A stretch of DNA of 64,000 bases from Clostridium prolinivorans (GCF_004011155.1 NZ_RJWG01000005.1:62001-126000), one strand, 5' to 3'. Shown: positions 28,160-37,316, counted from the stretch's first letter. A program made the numbers and translations. Notes: generated by a model not told the origin, from the sequence alone.

Positions 28160-29578
28160 TTATTTCATAAGATATTTGTCTACTGATTCTGCTGCCTTTA
28201 ATCCATCACTTATTGCTCTTACTACAAGTGATTGTCCAGTTCTCATATCCCCTGCTGCAAAAATACCTTTTACAGATGTCATATAATTTTCATCTGTATA
28301 TACATTACCTCTGTTATCAAGTTTTATATCAAGTTCTTTTAGCATACCTTCATATATTGGGTTGCTAAATCCCATAGCTATAAGCACTAAATCAACATCT
28401 TGTTCAAATTCGCTGCCTTGGATTTCTGTCATAATAAATTTCCCATTTTCATCTTTATCCCATCTTACCTCTGCTCCATAAAGCTTAGTTAATTTACCGT
28501 TTTTACCTTCAAATCTCTTTGTTGTAATACACCATTTTCTTATGCATCCTTCTTCATGAGAAGTAGATGTTTTTAATGTTCTTGGAAATTCAGGCCATGG
28601 CATAGAATCATCTCTACTTATAGGAGGTTTAGGGAGTATTTCATATTGATAAATTTCCTTTGCACCTTGCCTTCTAGCAGTTCCTATACAATCAGAACCT
28701 GTATCTCCTCCTCCTATAACAACTACAACTTTCCCTTTCGCATCTATATATTTATCTTTTAATTCTTTTCCGGCATTTTTTCTGTTTTGTGCTGTAAGAT
28801 ATTCCATTGCATAATATATTCCATTAAGTTCCCTTCCTTCTATATTAAGGTTTCTCGGAACTTGACAGCCTCCAGTAAGAATAACAGCATCAAAATTATG
28901 TCTTATACTATCTAAAGAATAGTCTTTACCTATTTCACAATTAGTTTTAAAAATTATACCTTCTTCTTCCATAATAGAAATTCTTCTATCAATTATATTT
29001 TTTTCAAGTTTAAAATCAGGAATTCCATATCTTAATAAACCACCAGGAGCATCATCTTTTTCAAATACCGTTACTTTATGTCCATAAGAATTAAGCTTTA
29101 CAGAAACCGCCAATCCTGAAGGTCCAGACCCTATTACTGCAACTTTTTTACCAGTTCTTACTCTTGGAATATTTGGTTTAACCCAGCCTTTTTCATAAGC
29201 TTTTTCTATAATTGCTAGTTCTATATCTTCAATAGCTACAGCTTCCCTGTTAATACCTAAAGTACAAGAACCTTCGCAAAGAGCTGGGCAAACTCTTCCA
29301 GTAAATTCTGGGAAAGGATGAGTAATAGATAATCTTTTATAAGCTTTTTCCCATTGTCCTAAATATACCATGTTGTTATAATCTGGTATAAGATTTCCCA
29401 AAGGACAGCCATAATTGCAAAACGGTGTACCACAATTCATACATCTAGCCCCTTGAATTTTGAGTTTATCTTCGGGAAGCATTACTTTAACTTCTTTATA
29501 GTCTTTTATTCTTTCTTCTATAGGGCGTTTATAGGATGTTTCTCTTTTATATTCCTTAAATCCAGTTACTTTTCCCAT
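28160..29578 (-). CDS. gltD: Glutamate synthase small subunit GltD
   Basis: The product has 472 residues. The start at 29578 gives MGKVTGFKEYKRE, the usual beginning; the frame continues 12 codons further without better support. N-terminal cysteines CMNCGTPFC.YGCPLGNLIPD and CPALCEGSCTLG bind two 4Fe-4S clusters. The FAD site is KKVAVIGSGPSGLAVSVKL, the NADPH site is VVVIGGGDTGSDCIGTA, and the C-terminal FAD motif is GIFAAGDMRTGQSLVVRAI. It feeds electrons from NAD(P)H to GltB. It lies 72 bases after gltB and precedes the long glutamine synthetase gene. Confidence 0.96.
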   Translation of the reverse strand: MGKVTGFKEYKRETSYKRPIEERIKDYKEVKVMLPEDKLKIQGARCMNCGTPFCNYGCPLGNLIPDYNNMVYLGQWEKAYKRLSITHPFPEFTGRVCPALCEGSCTLGINREAVAIEDIELAIIEKAYEKGWVKPNIPRVRTGKKVAVIGSGPSGLAVSVKLNSYGHKVTVFEKDDAPGGLLRYGIPDFKLEKNIIDRRISIMEEEGIIFKTNCEIGKDYSLDSIRHNFDAVILTGGCQVPRNLNIEGRELNGIYYAMEYLTAQNRKNAGKELKDKYIDAKGKVVVVIGGGDTGSDCIGTARRQGAKEIYQYEILPKPPISRDDSMPWPEFPRTLKTSTSHEEGCIRKWCITTKRFEGKNGKLTKLYGAEVRWDKDENGKFIMTEIQGSEFEQDVDLVLIAMGFSNPIYEGMLKELDIKLDNRGNVYTDENYMTSVKGIFAAGDMRTGQSLVVRAISDGLKAAESVDKYLMK

Positions 29579-29650
29579 ATGACAACCATTCCTTTCGCTA
29601 TGCTCAAGACACAAAATTTATAAATATATACTTCATCATTAAAATATAAA

Positions 29651-32600
29651 CTACTTTTTTAGTTTTTTAGAAGCAAGTATTTCTTTATAAACTGTTGGAA
29701 TAACTTTTTTAAACTTAACTATATACTCATCCCAATTATCCAATATTTTTTTAGCTTTTTTGCTATTTGTATATTCATAGTGCTCTATTATTATTTTATT
29801 AAGAGTATCTATGTCTTCATCTTCATGAAGTTTTTCTATTTCTATAAATTCCATATTGCATTTTTCTGAGAAATCTCCATTTTCATCAAGAATATAAGCT
29901 ATGCCTCCGCTCATTCCTGCTGCAAAATTTTTCCCTGTATTACCAATAACAACTACAATTCCTCCAGTCATATATTCGCAGCAGTGATCTCCTACGCCCT
30001 CTACAACAGCTTGAGCTCCACTATTTCTTACGGCAAATCTTTCACCAGCAGAACCATTTATAAATACTTTGCCACTAGTTGCACCATATAATATGGTATT
30101 TCCTGCTATAGTATTTAAATCCTGATCAAAATCTGCATTTTTAGGAGTTTTTATTATTATTTTAGCTCCTGAAAGACCTTTAGCAACATAATCATTGGCA
30201 TCTCCTTCTAATATTAAAGTTAGTCCTTTAGCTCCAAATGCTCCAAAACTTTGTCCTGCTGAACCTTTGAAATTAAAAACAATAGTATCTTCTAAAAGTC
30301 CTTCATGTCCATATTCTTTAGCAATTTTACCGCTAATCATAGCTCCTACTGAGCGATCTGTATTTCTAATTTCAAAATCTCCTTTTACAGGAATTTTCTC
30401 TTTAAGAGATTTTTCTGCAACCTGAATTAACTTATAATCTATTGTATTATGCAAATTATTATTTTGAGACATAACACAATAAGGTTTAATTCTAGTAGGC
30501 ACATCAGGTCTATAAAGTATTGCCGAAAGATCTAAATATTTAGCTTTCCAATGATCAATTTCTGTGTTTATTTCAAGTTTATCGACTCTTCCAACCATTT
30601 CATTTATACTTCTAAATCCAAGTTCTGCCATAATTTCTCTTACTTCCATAGCAAGATAAGTAAAAAGATTTATAATATATTCAGGTTTGCCTTTAAAGTT
30701 TTTTCTAAGTTCAGGATCTTGAGTTGCTATACCCATTTCACATGTATTCATATGGCAATTTCTAAGCATAGTACATCCCATAGCTACCAATACTGATGTA
30801 GCAAATCCAAATTCTTCTGCCCCAAGAAGTGCAGCAATTACTATATCACGTCCAGTTTTTAACTGACCATCTGTTTGTATTCTAACTCTGCTTCTAAGAT
30901 TATTCATAAGAAGCACTTGATGAGTTTCTGAAAGTCCCAGCTCCCAAGGTATTCCTGCATGTTTTATAGATGATATTGGAGATGCACCAGTTCCTCCATC
31001 ATATCCACTTATGAGAATAGCATCTGCATGAGCCTTAGCAACACCTGCTGCAATTGTTCCAACTCCTACTTCTGAAACAAGCTTTACACTTACTCTTGCT
31101 GATGGATTAACATTTTTAAGATCATATATAAGCTGTGCTAAGTCTTCTATTGAATAAATATCATGATGAGGTGGAGGTGATATAAGATCAATTCCTGGAG
31201 TTGAATGTCTTACTTTTGCTATTACTTCATCTACCTTTTTACCTGGAAGCTGCCCTCCTTCTCCAGGTTTAGCTCCTTGTGCCATCTTTATTTGAAGTTC
31301 ATTTGCATTTACAAGATATTCTGTAGTTACTCCAAAACGTGCTGAAGCTATTTGTTTAATAGCACTTCTTCTGCTATCACCATTTTCATCTTCTATATAT
31401 CTTGTACGGTCTTCTCCACCTTCTCCAGAATTACTCTTCCCACCTAATCTATTCATTGCTATAGCTATTGTTTCATGAGCCTCTTTACTTATAGAACCAA
31501 ATGACATTGCTCCTGTACAAAATCTCTTTACTATTTCACTTACAGGTTCAACCTCATCAATTGGAATAGGTGAATTATTTTTCTTAAATCTCAAAAGAGA
31601 TCTTAAAGTGCAAAGATTTTTAGATTGTTCATTAACAAGACTAGTGTATTCTTTAAATATATCGTATCTGCCTTGTCTTACTGCTATTTGAAGTTTTGAT
31701 ATAGTATCTGGATTAAATAAATGAAATTCTCCATTTTTCCTCCAAGCATACTGTCCACCTGTTTCTAATTCTTTCATTGGTTTTCTTATATTGTTATAAG
31801 CATTTTTATGTCTTATAAGCACCTCTTGTGCTATTACATCTATTCCTATTCCTCCTATTCTAGAAGGAGTACCTTCAAAATAATTATCTATTAGTTCTTT
31901 ATTAAGCCCAATAGCTTCAAATATTTGAGCTCCATGATAACTTTGAAGTGTACATATACCCATTTTAGATAATATTTTAAGTAATCCATGATTTAAAGCA
32001 TTTATATAATTTTCTTTAGCTTTTTCAGCAGTAATTCCTGTAATATCACCTTCTTTAACCATATGTTCAATAGTTTCAAAAGCTAAATAAGGATTTACTG
32101 CAGTAGCACCATAGCCTATAAGCAATGCAAGATGCATTGTTTCTCTCATCTCTCCAGTTTCAACTATTATAGATACTTTTGTTCTTGTTTTTTCTCTTAT
32201 AAGATGATGCTGTACAGCTCCTACAGCAAGTAAGCTAGGTATAGCTGCATCATAAGCATCTACTTTTTTATCGCTAAGAATAATTATGTTATACCCTTCA
32301 CTTACTCTCTCAGATGCTCTTTCACAAATCTTTGTTAAAGCTTTTTTAAACCCTTCAACTCCTGTATCATATTTAAATGTTATTGGAATAACTGTACTTT
32401 TAAAATTTTTATCTTTTAAATTTTTTATTTTTGCCATATCTTTATTAGTGAGTACAGGACTTTCTATTTCAATAAATGGATTTTCATAAGTTCCCTTATT
32501 TAATAAATTTCCTTGAGATCCAATATAATTCATAAGAGACATAACTAATTCTTCTCTTATTGGATCTATTGGGGGATTGGTAACTTGTGCAAAAAGTTGT

Positions 32601-34162
32601 TTGAAGTAAGAAAATAAAAGCTGAGGTTTATTGGATAACACTGCAAGAGGAGTATCATTCCCCATAGAACCTATAGGTTCTGCTCCTGTTTTTGCCATTG
32701 TTCCTAAAATAATATTTAAGTCTTCTAATGTATATCCAAAAGCTCCTTGTTTTTCCATCAAACATTCAGTATTTACTATACAGTCATCTTCGGTTTCTTT
32801 ATAATCTTCTAATCTTATTTTATTTTTAGCAATCATTTCAGCATAAGGTTTTTCCATACAAACTTTTTTCTTTATTTCATAATCTTCTATAATTCTTCCT
32901 TCCTTTGTATCAACGAGGAACATTTTCCCTGGTTTAAGCTTTCCTTTTCTTTCTACTTCTTCAGGTTTAATATTAAGTACTCCAACTTCTGATGCAACTA
33001 TTACCAATCCATCTTTTGTAACAATATATCTAGCTGGTCTTAACCCATTTCTATCTACAACTGCTCCAACTTGAGCACCATCAGAAAAAATTATTGCAGC
33101 AGGGCCATCCCATGGTTCAATTAAAGAAGCATGATATTCATAAAAAGCTCTTTTGTAATCTTCCATTTTTTTATCATGTTTCCATGCTTCAGGTATAAGC
33201 ATCATCATTGCATGAGCCATACTTCTACCATCACATTCTAAAAGTTCAAATATATTATCTAAAGACTCTGAATCACTACCGCTATTTTTAACTATTGGAA
33301 ATATTTTTTTAATATCGTCTCCTATTATATCTGACTTAAGAACTCCTTCACGTGCATGCATCCAATTTCTATTTCCTCTTATGGTATTTATTTCACCATT
33401 ATGAGCTAAAAATCTAAAAGGCTGTGCTAATCCCCAAGTTGGGAAAGTGTTTGTACTATATCTTTGATGCACAACTGCTATTGCACTTTTAAAATTAATA
33501 TCCTCAAGATCTATATAGTAATTTCCAATTTGTTGAGCTACAAATAACCCTTTATAAACAATTGTTCTGCTTGATAAACTACATACATAAAAATACTCAG
33601 AGCCTCTTTTTACAAGCTTGCTTACTTCATTTTCAGTTCTCTTTCTAATAATATAAAGTGTTTTTTCAAATTCTTTTTTACTTTTGCAGTTACTTTCTAT
33701 AAAAATCTGCCTTATTGCAGGTTCTGTTCCTTTAGCAGTTTCTCCTATTACTCCGTTGTTAACAGGTACATCTCTCCAACCAAGAACCTTTTGACCTTCT
33801 TCATATATAATCCTTTCAAAAATGCCCTCACACTGTAATCTTGCAGCAGGTTCTCGTGGTAAAAATACCATTCCAACAGCATATTGATTATCTTTTGGAA
33901 GTTTAATACCTAAATTTTCACAACATATTCTAAAAAACTCATCAGGAATTTGAGTAAGAATTCCTGCTCCATCGCCGGTATTTGGATCAGAGCCTACTGC
34001 TCCTCTATGAGTAAGATTATTAAGAACTTTTAATGCTTTTTTTATAATACCATGGCTTTTTTCACCTTTAATATTTGCTACAAATCCAACTCCACAACTA
34101 TCTTTTTCATTACTTGGATCATAAAGTCCCTGTGGTTTTGGTAGACCCATTTCATAATTCAT
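29651..34162 (-). CDS. gltB: Glutamate synthase large subunit GltB
   Basis: The product has 1503 residues, full length. The class II glutaminase domain begins at Cys23 (SCGVGFVANIKG), implying removal of a 22-residue propeptide. The central and FMN synthase domains contain RFCTGAMSFGSISKEAHE, GEGGEDRTRY, GQLPGKKV and ISGYDGGTGASP. The 3Fe-4S cysteines are in GCTMLRNCHMNTCEMG. The C-terminal GXGXG beta-helix includes GAFGAKGLTLILEGDANDYV. It converts 2-oxoglutarate and glutamine to two glutamates. Ribosome site GGGGGA. Its leader carries a hexaloop hairpin and terminator, so expression is probably set by antitermination. Confidence 0.98.
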   Translation of the reverse strand: MNYEMGLPKPQGLYDPSNEKDSCGVGFVANIKGEKSHGIIKKALKVLNNLTHRGAVGSDPNTGDGAGILTQIPDEFFRICCENLGIKLPKDNQYAVGMVFLPREPAARLQCEGIFERIIYEEGQKVLGWRDVPVNNGVIGETAKGTEPAIRQIFIESNCKSKKEFEKTLYIIRKRTENEVSKLVKRGSEYFYVCSLSSRTIVYKGLFVAQQIGNYYIDLEDINFKSAIAVVHQRYSTNTFPTWGLAQPFRFLAHNGEINTIRGNRNWMHAREGVLKSDIIGDDIKKIFPIVKNSGSDSESLDNIFELLECDGRSMAHAMMMLIPEAWKHDKKMEDYKRAFYEYHASLIEPWDGPAAIIFSDGAQVGAVVDRNGLRPARYIVTKDGLVIVASEVGVLNIKPEEVERKGKLKPGKMFLVDTKEGRIIEDYEIKKKVCMEKPYAEMIAKNKIRLEDYKETEDDCIVNTECLMEKQGAFGYTLEDLNIILGTMAKTGAEPIGSMGNDTPLAVLSNKPQLLFSYFKQLFAQVTNPPIDPIREELVMSLMNYIGSQGNLLNKGTYENPFIEIESPVLTNKDMAKIKNLKDKNFKSTVIPITFKYDTGVEGFKKALTKICERASERVSEGYNIIILSDKKVDAYDAAIPSLLAVGAVQHHLIREKTRTKVSIIVETGEMRETMHLALLIGYGATAVNPYLAFETIEHMVKEGDITGITAEKAKENYINALNHGLLKILSKMGICTLQSYHGAQIFEAIGLNKELIDNYFEGTPSRIGGIGIDVIAQEVLIRHKNAYNNIRKPMKELETGGQYAWRKNGEFHLFNPDTISKLQIAVRQGRYDIFKEYTSLVNEQSKNLCTLRSLLRFKKNNSPIPIDEVEPVSEIVKRFCTGAMSFGSISKEAHETIAIAMNRLGGKSNSGEGGEDRTRYIEDENGDSRRSAIKQIASARFGVTTEYLVNANELQIKMAQGAKPGEGGQLPGKKVDEVIAKVRHSTPGIDLISPPPHHDIYSIEDLAQLIYDLKNVNPSARVSVKLVSEVGVGTIAAGVAKAHADAILISGYDGGTGASPISSIKHAGIPWELGLSETHQVLLMNNLRSRVRIQTDGQLKTGRDIVIAALLGAEEFGFATSVLVAMGCTMLRNCHMNTCEMGIATQDPELRKNFKGKPEYIINLFTYLAMEVREIMAELGFRSINEMVGRVDKLEINTEIDHWKAKYLDLSAILYRPDVPTRIKPYCVMSQNNNLHNTIDYKLIQVAEKSLKEKIPVKGDFEIRNTDRSVGAMISGKIAKEYGHEGLLEDTIVFNFKGSAGQSFGAFGAKGLTLILEGDANDYVAKGLSGAKIIIKTPKNADFDQDLNTIAGNTILYGATSGKVFINGSAGERFAVRNSGAQAVVEGVGDHCCEYMTGGIVVVIGNTGKNFAAGMSGGIAYILDENGDFSEKCNMEFIEIEKLHEDEDIDTLNKIIIEHYEYTNSKKAKKILDNWDEYIVKFKKVIPTVYKEILASKKLKK

Positions 34163-34243
34163 ATATTGTCCCCCTATCTATATAACTTCATTAAAAACAA
34201 CTGAAATTTTTATTTTATAAATGAAATTTATATAAAACAAAAA

Positions 34244-34290
34244 AACAGCAAAGACACCTAAGGTATAAACCCTACAGCGCCTTTGCTGTT
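34244..34290 (-). terminator. gltB leader attenuator: intrinsic terminator overlapping an ANTAR-type hexaloop hairpin
   Basis: Read on the minus strand, a 10-bp stem (arms at 34281-34290 and 34244-34253; AACAGCAAAG with CTTTGCTGTT) with an inner paired segment is followed by a U-rich tract, about 80 bases before gltB. The 5' arm is also the 5' half of an alternative hairpin at 34274-34289: ACAGC, loop AAAGGC, GCTGT. The loop has A at position 1 and G at position 4, as in ANTAR target RNAs. The two folds exclude each other, so binding of the hexaloop form would allow read-through into gltBD. Confidence 0.75.
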
Positions 34291-34299
34291 TATGAAAAT

Positions 34300-34328
34300 A
34301 TTGTATCATTAAATTTTATATCTGTAAA
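34300..34328 (-). promoter_or_regulatory. Promoter of the gltBD operon
   Basis: On the minus strand: TTTACA (34328-34323), a 17-base spacer ending in TGA, and TACAAT (34305-34300), an extended -10. The expected start near 34293 puts the hexaloop hairpin at the very 5' end of the transcript. Confidence 0.7.
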
Positions 34329-34453
34329 TATTAATTTTAAAAAAAATGAAATAATTATATTTAAAAATTTCAAAACAAATTCAATTTTGTATGTCTTATA
34401 TAAAAACAAATATTGTAGTGAAAGTTTACAGTTTAATTCTTTCATGGATTTTG

Positions 34454-34482
34454 TTGACAAATTTATGTTTATATTATATTAT
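34454..34482 (+). promoter_or_regulatory. Promoter of glnA
   Basis: TTGACA (34454-34459), a 17-base spacer and TATTAT (34477-34482; overlapping TATAAT choices lie 3 bases on). Start expected near 34490, immediately before the hexaloop hairpin. Confidence 0.7.
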
Positions 34483-34490
34483 AATTATAA

Positions 34491-34544
34491 TGAACAAAGG
34501 CGTTCACGAAATAATTTATACTATTTCGTGAACGCTATTATTTT
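34491..34544 (+). terminator. glnA leader attenuator: hexaloop hairpin and competing terminator
   Basis: TGAAC, loop AAAGGC, GTTCA (34491-34506) forms a 5-bp hexaloop hairpin with the same loop as in the gltB leader. Its 3' half is also part of the 5' arm of a perfect 14-bp terminator stem (34500-34513 with 34522-34535, loop ATTTATAC), followed by a T-rich run. The hairpin and the terminator cannot both form. It lies about 50 bases before glnA, which is followed by an ANTAR-domain gene, the expected binder. Confidence 0.8.
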
Positions 34545-34591
34545 ATATTGTAATATTATAACATAATCCTTTAAAGGAGGTTTATAAAAAT

Positions 34592-35911
34592 ATGACTTAT
34601 ACAATGAAAGAGATTTTACAATTTGTAAAAGAAAATGATGTTAAATTCATTCGTCTTGCCTTTTGTGATATTTTAGGCAATCAAAAGAATATATCTATAA
34701 TGCCTCAAGAACTTGAAAGAGCCTTTGAAAGCGGCATATCTTTTGATGCTTCTGCAATTTCAGGATTTATGAATGTTGAAAAATCGGATTTATTTTTGCA
34801 TCCTGATCCTTCAACTTTAAATGTTTTACCATGGAGACCGCAGCAAGGAAGTGTAATTCGTTTCTTTTGTGATATAAAACACCCTGATGATACTGAATAT
34901 GAAGGGGATACAAGAAATGTTTTAAAACAAGCTATAAAACGTGCTGCAGATATGGGGTATACTTGCAAATTAGGAGCTGAATGTGAATTTTATCTTTTTA
35001 AAGAAGATGAAAATGGAAATCCTACAGATACTCCTTATGATGAGGGCAGCTATTTAGATATTTCACCCCTTGATAAATGTGAAAATGTTAGAAGGGAAAT
35101 TTGCTTAACTTTAGAACAAATGGGAATAATGCCAGAAACATCTCATCATGAAGAAGGCCCCGGTCAAAATGAAATTGATTTTAAATATAGTGATGCACTT
35201 ACAGCTGCAGATAATTTAATTACATTTAAATCAGTTGTAAAAGCTATTGCCTCTAGAAATGGACTTTTTGCTTCATTTATGCCTAAGCCAATAAAAAATA
35301 AAAGCGGAAGTGGACTTCATATTAATTTATCGCTTTTAAAAAATGGAGTTAATATTTTTAAAGATATTAATACCAAAAATAATTCTGAAGCCAAAAGTTT
35401 CATAGCTGGTATACTTGAAAGAATATCAGAAATAACAGCATTTTCTAATCCAATTACAAATTCATATGCACGCTTAGGAAGCTTTAAAGCTCCAAAATAT
35501 ATATCTTGGTCACAGCAAAACCGCTCTCAGCTTATAAGAATTCCTGCTGCCAAAAATGAATATTCAAGAATAGAATTACGCTCTCCAGATCCAGTTTGCA
35601 ATCCTTATATAACATTTGCTCTTATTTTACACGCTGGACTTGATGGAATAGAAAAAGGACTTAAACTTTCTGAGCCAACTGACTTTAATATATACACAGC
35701 AGAACACACTAAACTTAACAATTTAAAAATTCTTCCTGAAAATTTAAAAGAAGCACTAGATATATTATCCCAAAGCAATTTTGTAAAAAATTTTTTAGAT
35801 AAAAAAATGCTTGATAAATACTTAGCTATAAAGCTTGATGAATGGGAAAAATATATAACAAATATAGAAAATGAATATATAGAAAAACAAATGTATTTCA
35901 AATTTATTTAA
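34592..35911 (+). CDS. glnA: Glutamine synthetase type I GlnA
   Basis: The product has 439 residues, the length of the GSI-alpha group found in Firmicutes; the adenylylation loop of GSI-beta is absent. Motifs in order: FIRLAFCDILGNQKNISI, the metal/ammonia loop FDASAISGFMNVEKSDLFLHPD, LGAECEFYLF, EEGPGQNEIDF, the ATP/metal His in KSGSGLHINLSL, NSYARLGSFKAPKYISWSQQNRS, and IELRSPDPVCNPYITFALI. It condenses glutamate and ammonia with ATP. Ribosome site AAAGGAGG. The leader has a hexaloop attenuator, and the ANTAR gene starts 35 bases after the stop, so the product and its probable regulator are co-transcribed. Confidence 0.97.
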   Translation: MTYTMKEILQFVKENDVKFIRLAFCDILGNQKNISIMPQELERAFESGISFDASAISGFMNVEKSDLFLHPDPSTLNVLPWRPQQGSVIRFFCDIKHPDDTEYEGDTRNVLKQAIKRAADMGYTCKLGAECEFYLFKEDENGNPTDTPYDEGSYLDISPLDKCENVRREICLTLEQMGIMPETSHHEEGPGQNEIDFKYSDALTAADNLITFKSVVKAIASRNGLFASFMPKPIKNKSGSGLHINLSLLKNGVNIFKDINTKNNSEAKSFIAGILERISEITAFSNPITNSYARLGSFKAPKYISWSQQNRSQLIRIPAAKNEYSRIELRSPDPVCNPYITFALILHAGLDGIEKGLKLSEPTDFNIYTAEHTKLNNLKILPENLKEALDILSQSNFVKNFLDKKMLDKYLAIKLDEWEKYITNIENEYIEKQMYFKFI

Positions 35912-35946
35912 GGCAGAATAAATAGGTAAAGTTGGTGAATGGGGAT

Positions 35947-36516
35947 ATGAATAGTGTACTTATTGTTTCAAGTTCAAAAAATACTAAAGTATTTTTTGAT
36001 GAGCTTTTAAAAAATTCATATGAAGAAATGATAATAGCTAAAAATGGCAGCGAAGCTAGACGAGTTTTAATTGAAAGGACATTTGATTTATGCATTATCA
36101 ATGCCCCATTATCTGATGAATTTGGAACGGATCTTGCAATAAATATAATAAATACAAATTTAATGCAGGTAATGTTAATTGTAAAAAGTGAAATTGCAGA
36201 TGAAGTTTCTGCAAAGGTAGAAGATTTTGGTGTATTTGTTATATCAAAGCCTATTAATCGTCAAATCTTTTGGAATGCTTTAAAATTAATGACAGCTGCT
36301 CATAACAGAATACGTGGTTTAAAAGATGAAAATACTAAGCTGCAAAAGAAAATCGAAGATATAAAGTTCGTTGATAGAGCTAAATGTGTTCTTATTGAAT
36401 ATTTAAACATGTCAGAAGCACAAGCACATAAATTTATTGAAAAACAAGCTATGGATAGACGAATTACAAAAAAAGACTTAGCAATAGAAATTTTAAAATT
36501 TTACGGAAATTATTAA
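35947..36516 (+). CDS. ANTAR-domain RNA-binding antiterminator (NitR/NasT-like)
   Basis: The product has ~189 residues. Residues 1-~120 are a receiver-like domain (NSVLIVSSSKNTKVFFDELL, then ERTFDLCIINAPLSDEFGTDLA) with the Asp/Lys pattern of a degenerate response regulator. A short coiled-coil (RGLKDENTKLQKKIEDIKFV) leads to a C-terminal ANTAR three-helix domain: DRAKCVLIEYLNMSEAQAHKFIEKQAMDRRITKKDLAIEIL. ANTAR proteins such as EutV and NasR bind hexaloop RNA hairpins and prevent termination. The leaders of glnA and gltB carry such hairpins. Start uncertain: ATG 35947 chosen (GGTG 9 bases upstream); GTG 35935 is also possible. Confidence 0.92.
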   Translation: MNSVLIVSSSKNTKVFFDELLKNSYEEMIIAKNGSEARRVLIERTFDLCIINAPLSDEFGTDLAINIINTNLMQVMLIVKSEIADEVSAKVEDFGVFVISKPINRQIFWNALKLMTAAHNRIRGLKDENTKLQKKIEDIKFVDRAKCVLIEYLNMSEAQAHKFIEKQAMDRRITKKDLAIEILKFYGNY

Positions 36517-36549
36517 AATTTTTATCTTTATTTTAATATTGTTCATCAT

Positions 36550-36584
36550 AATATTAAGGGAAATCATTAACTTCCCTTAATATT
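36550..36584 (+). terminator. Terminator of glnA-ANTAR operon
   Basis: A perfect 13-bp stem (AATATTAAGGGAA with its complement) and 9-base loop are followed by TATTTTTT. Confidence 0.85.
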
Positions 36585-36672
36585 TATTTTTTAAATTAAG
36601 TTTTTAATAAATATTAAATTTTTTAGTTTTTTAATCACTATATTAGCATATTAGTATATAAAACTTTTCTAA

Positions 36673-37008
36673 TTAAAACTCATCAATTGTAATTACAGGC
36701 ATAACATTAATCACAGGTTTTTCATAAGGATGTACCTTTTTTATAGTTTCTACAGCTTTTTTGTAAATCTCTTTCTTGCAAGTAAATTCTACTTTTACCT
36801 CTTCAACTTCACATATTTCCCCTCTTTCTCCTTTAAAAGGATTTGCATCTTTAAGAGGTCTCCAAGAACCTTTTACCTTTGAAACTGCCATACAGTAATC
36901 ATAAATACCGTCAACTGTTAAAGCATCTATTTTGTTTAATTCTTCACGAAGGTTATTAACATATTCCTCCGGTATAAAAGTTTCTATTTTTACTAAACTA
37001 AATTCCAT
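36673..37008 (-). CDS. NIF3/YqfO C-terminal-type small protein (COG3323-like)
   Basis: The product has 111 residues. LVKIETFIPEEYVNNLREELNKIDALTVDGIYDYCMAVSKVKGSWRPLKDANPF and the C-terminal VKVEFTCKKEIYKKAVETIKKVHPYEKPVINVMPV match the stand-alone form of the PII/CutA-like domain that is inserted in NIF3/YqfO proteins. HPYEKPV is diagnostic. It forms a ferredoxin-like trimer fold in related structures; ligand and function are not established. Ribosome site AAAGGGG. It is monocistronic next to the nitrogen island, which may be coincidence. Confidence 0.8.
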   Translation of the reverse strand: MEFSLVKIETFIPEEYVNNLREELNKIDALTVDGIYDYCMAVSKVKGSWRPLKDANPFKGERGEICEVEEVKVEFTCKKEIYKKAVETIKKVHPYEKPVINVMPVITIDEF

Positions 37009-37316
37009 ATTTTAACCCCTTTCAAACATTTTCTATAATTTACTTAATTATAGCATTTATGTATAATTAATTTATATTAAATTTTTAAAATATAAATTAA
37101 CCTGTTGTGCTAAATAAAAAATAATTCCTACTTATGCATATTTAGGTTTATTATTCCATGTTTTTAGTGCGTAGCACACTTAGATAGTCCAAATTAAATA
37201 TTATGGATACATTATCTAAATATTAAAAGAGCCATCTGTTAAAAAGGTTCCAAAGATTGGAATCAGTTTTTTGCTGTATTCCAATTCTTAATTGTTTTTT
37301 GTTTATTGTATTATTG
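37009..37316. other. 308-base gap with terminator hairpin and a short inverted repeat
   Basis: Arms 37256-37266 and 37274-37285 (ATTGGAAT core) form a hairpin just after the ABC ATPase stop and can end that operon on the minus strand. TGTGCTA (37106-37112) and TAGCACA (37172-37178) are inverted and could be an old element end. Nothing else was recognised. Confidence 0.45.

Noticed and set aside
30195-30796. Plus-strand open frames within gltB
   Set aside because: Shadows of a highly conserved coding gene; no ribosome sites or family signatures.
34291-34453. Second A..G.. hexaloop hairpin (classic P1) upstream of either leader hairpin
   Set aside because: TTTA-CAGATA-TAAA and other candidates lack the A1/G4 loop and lie upstream of the predicted transcript starts.
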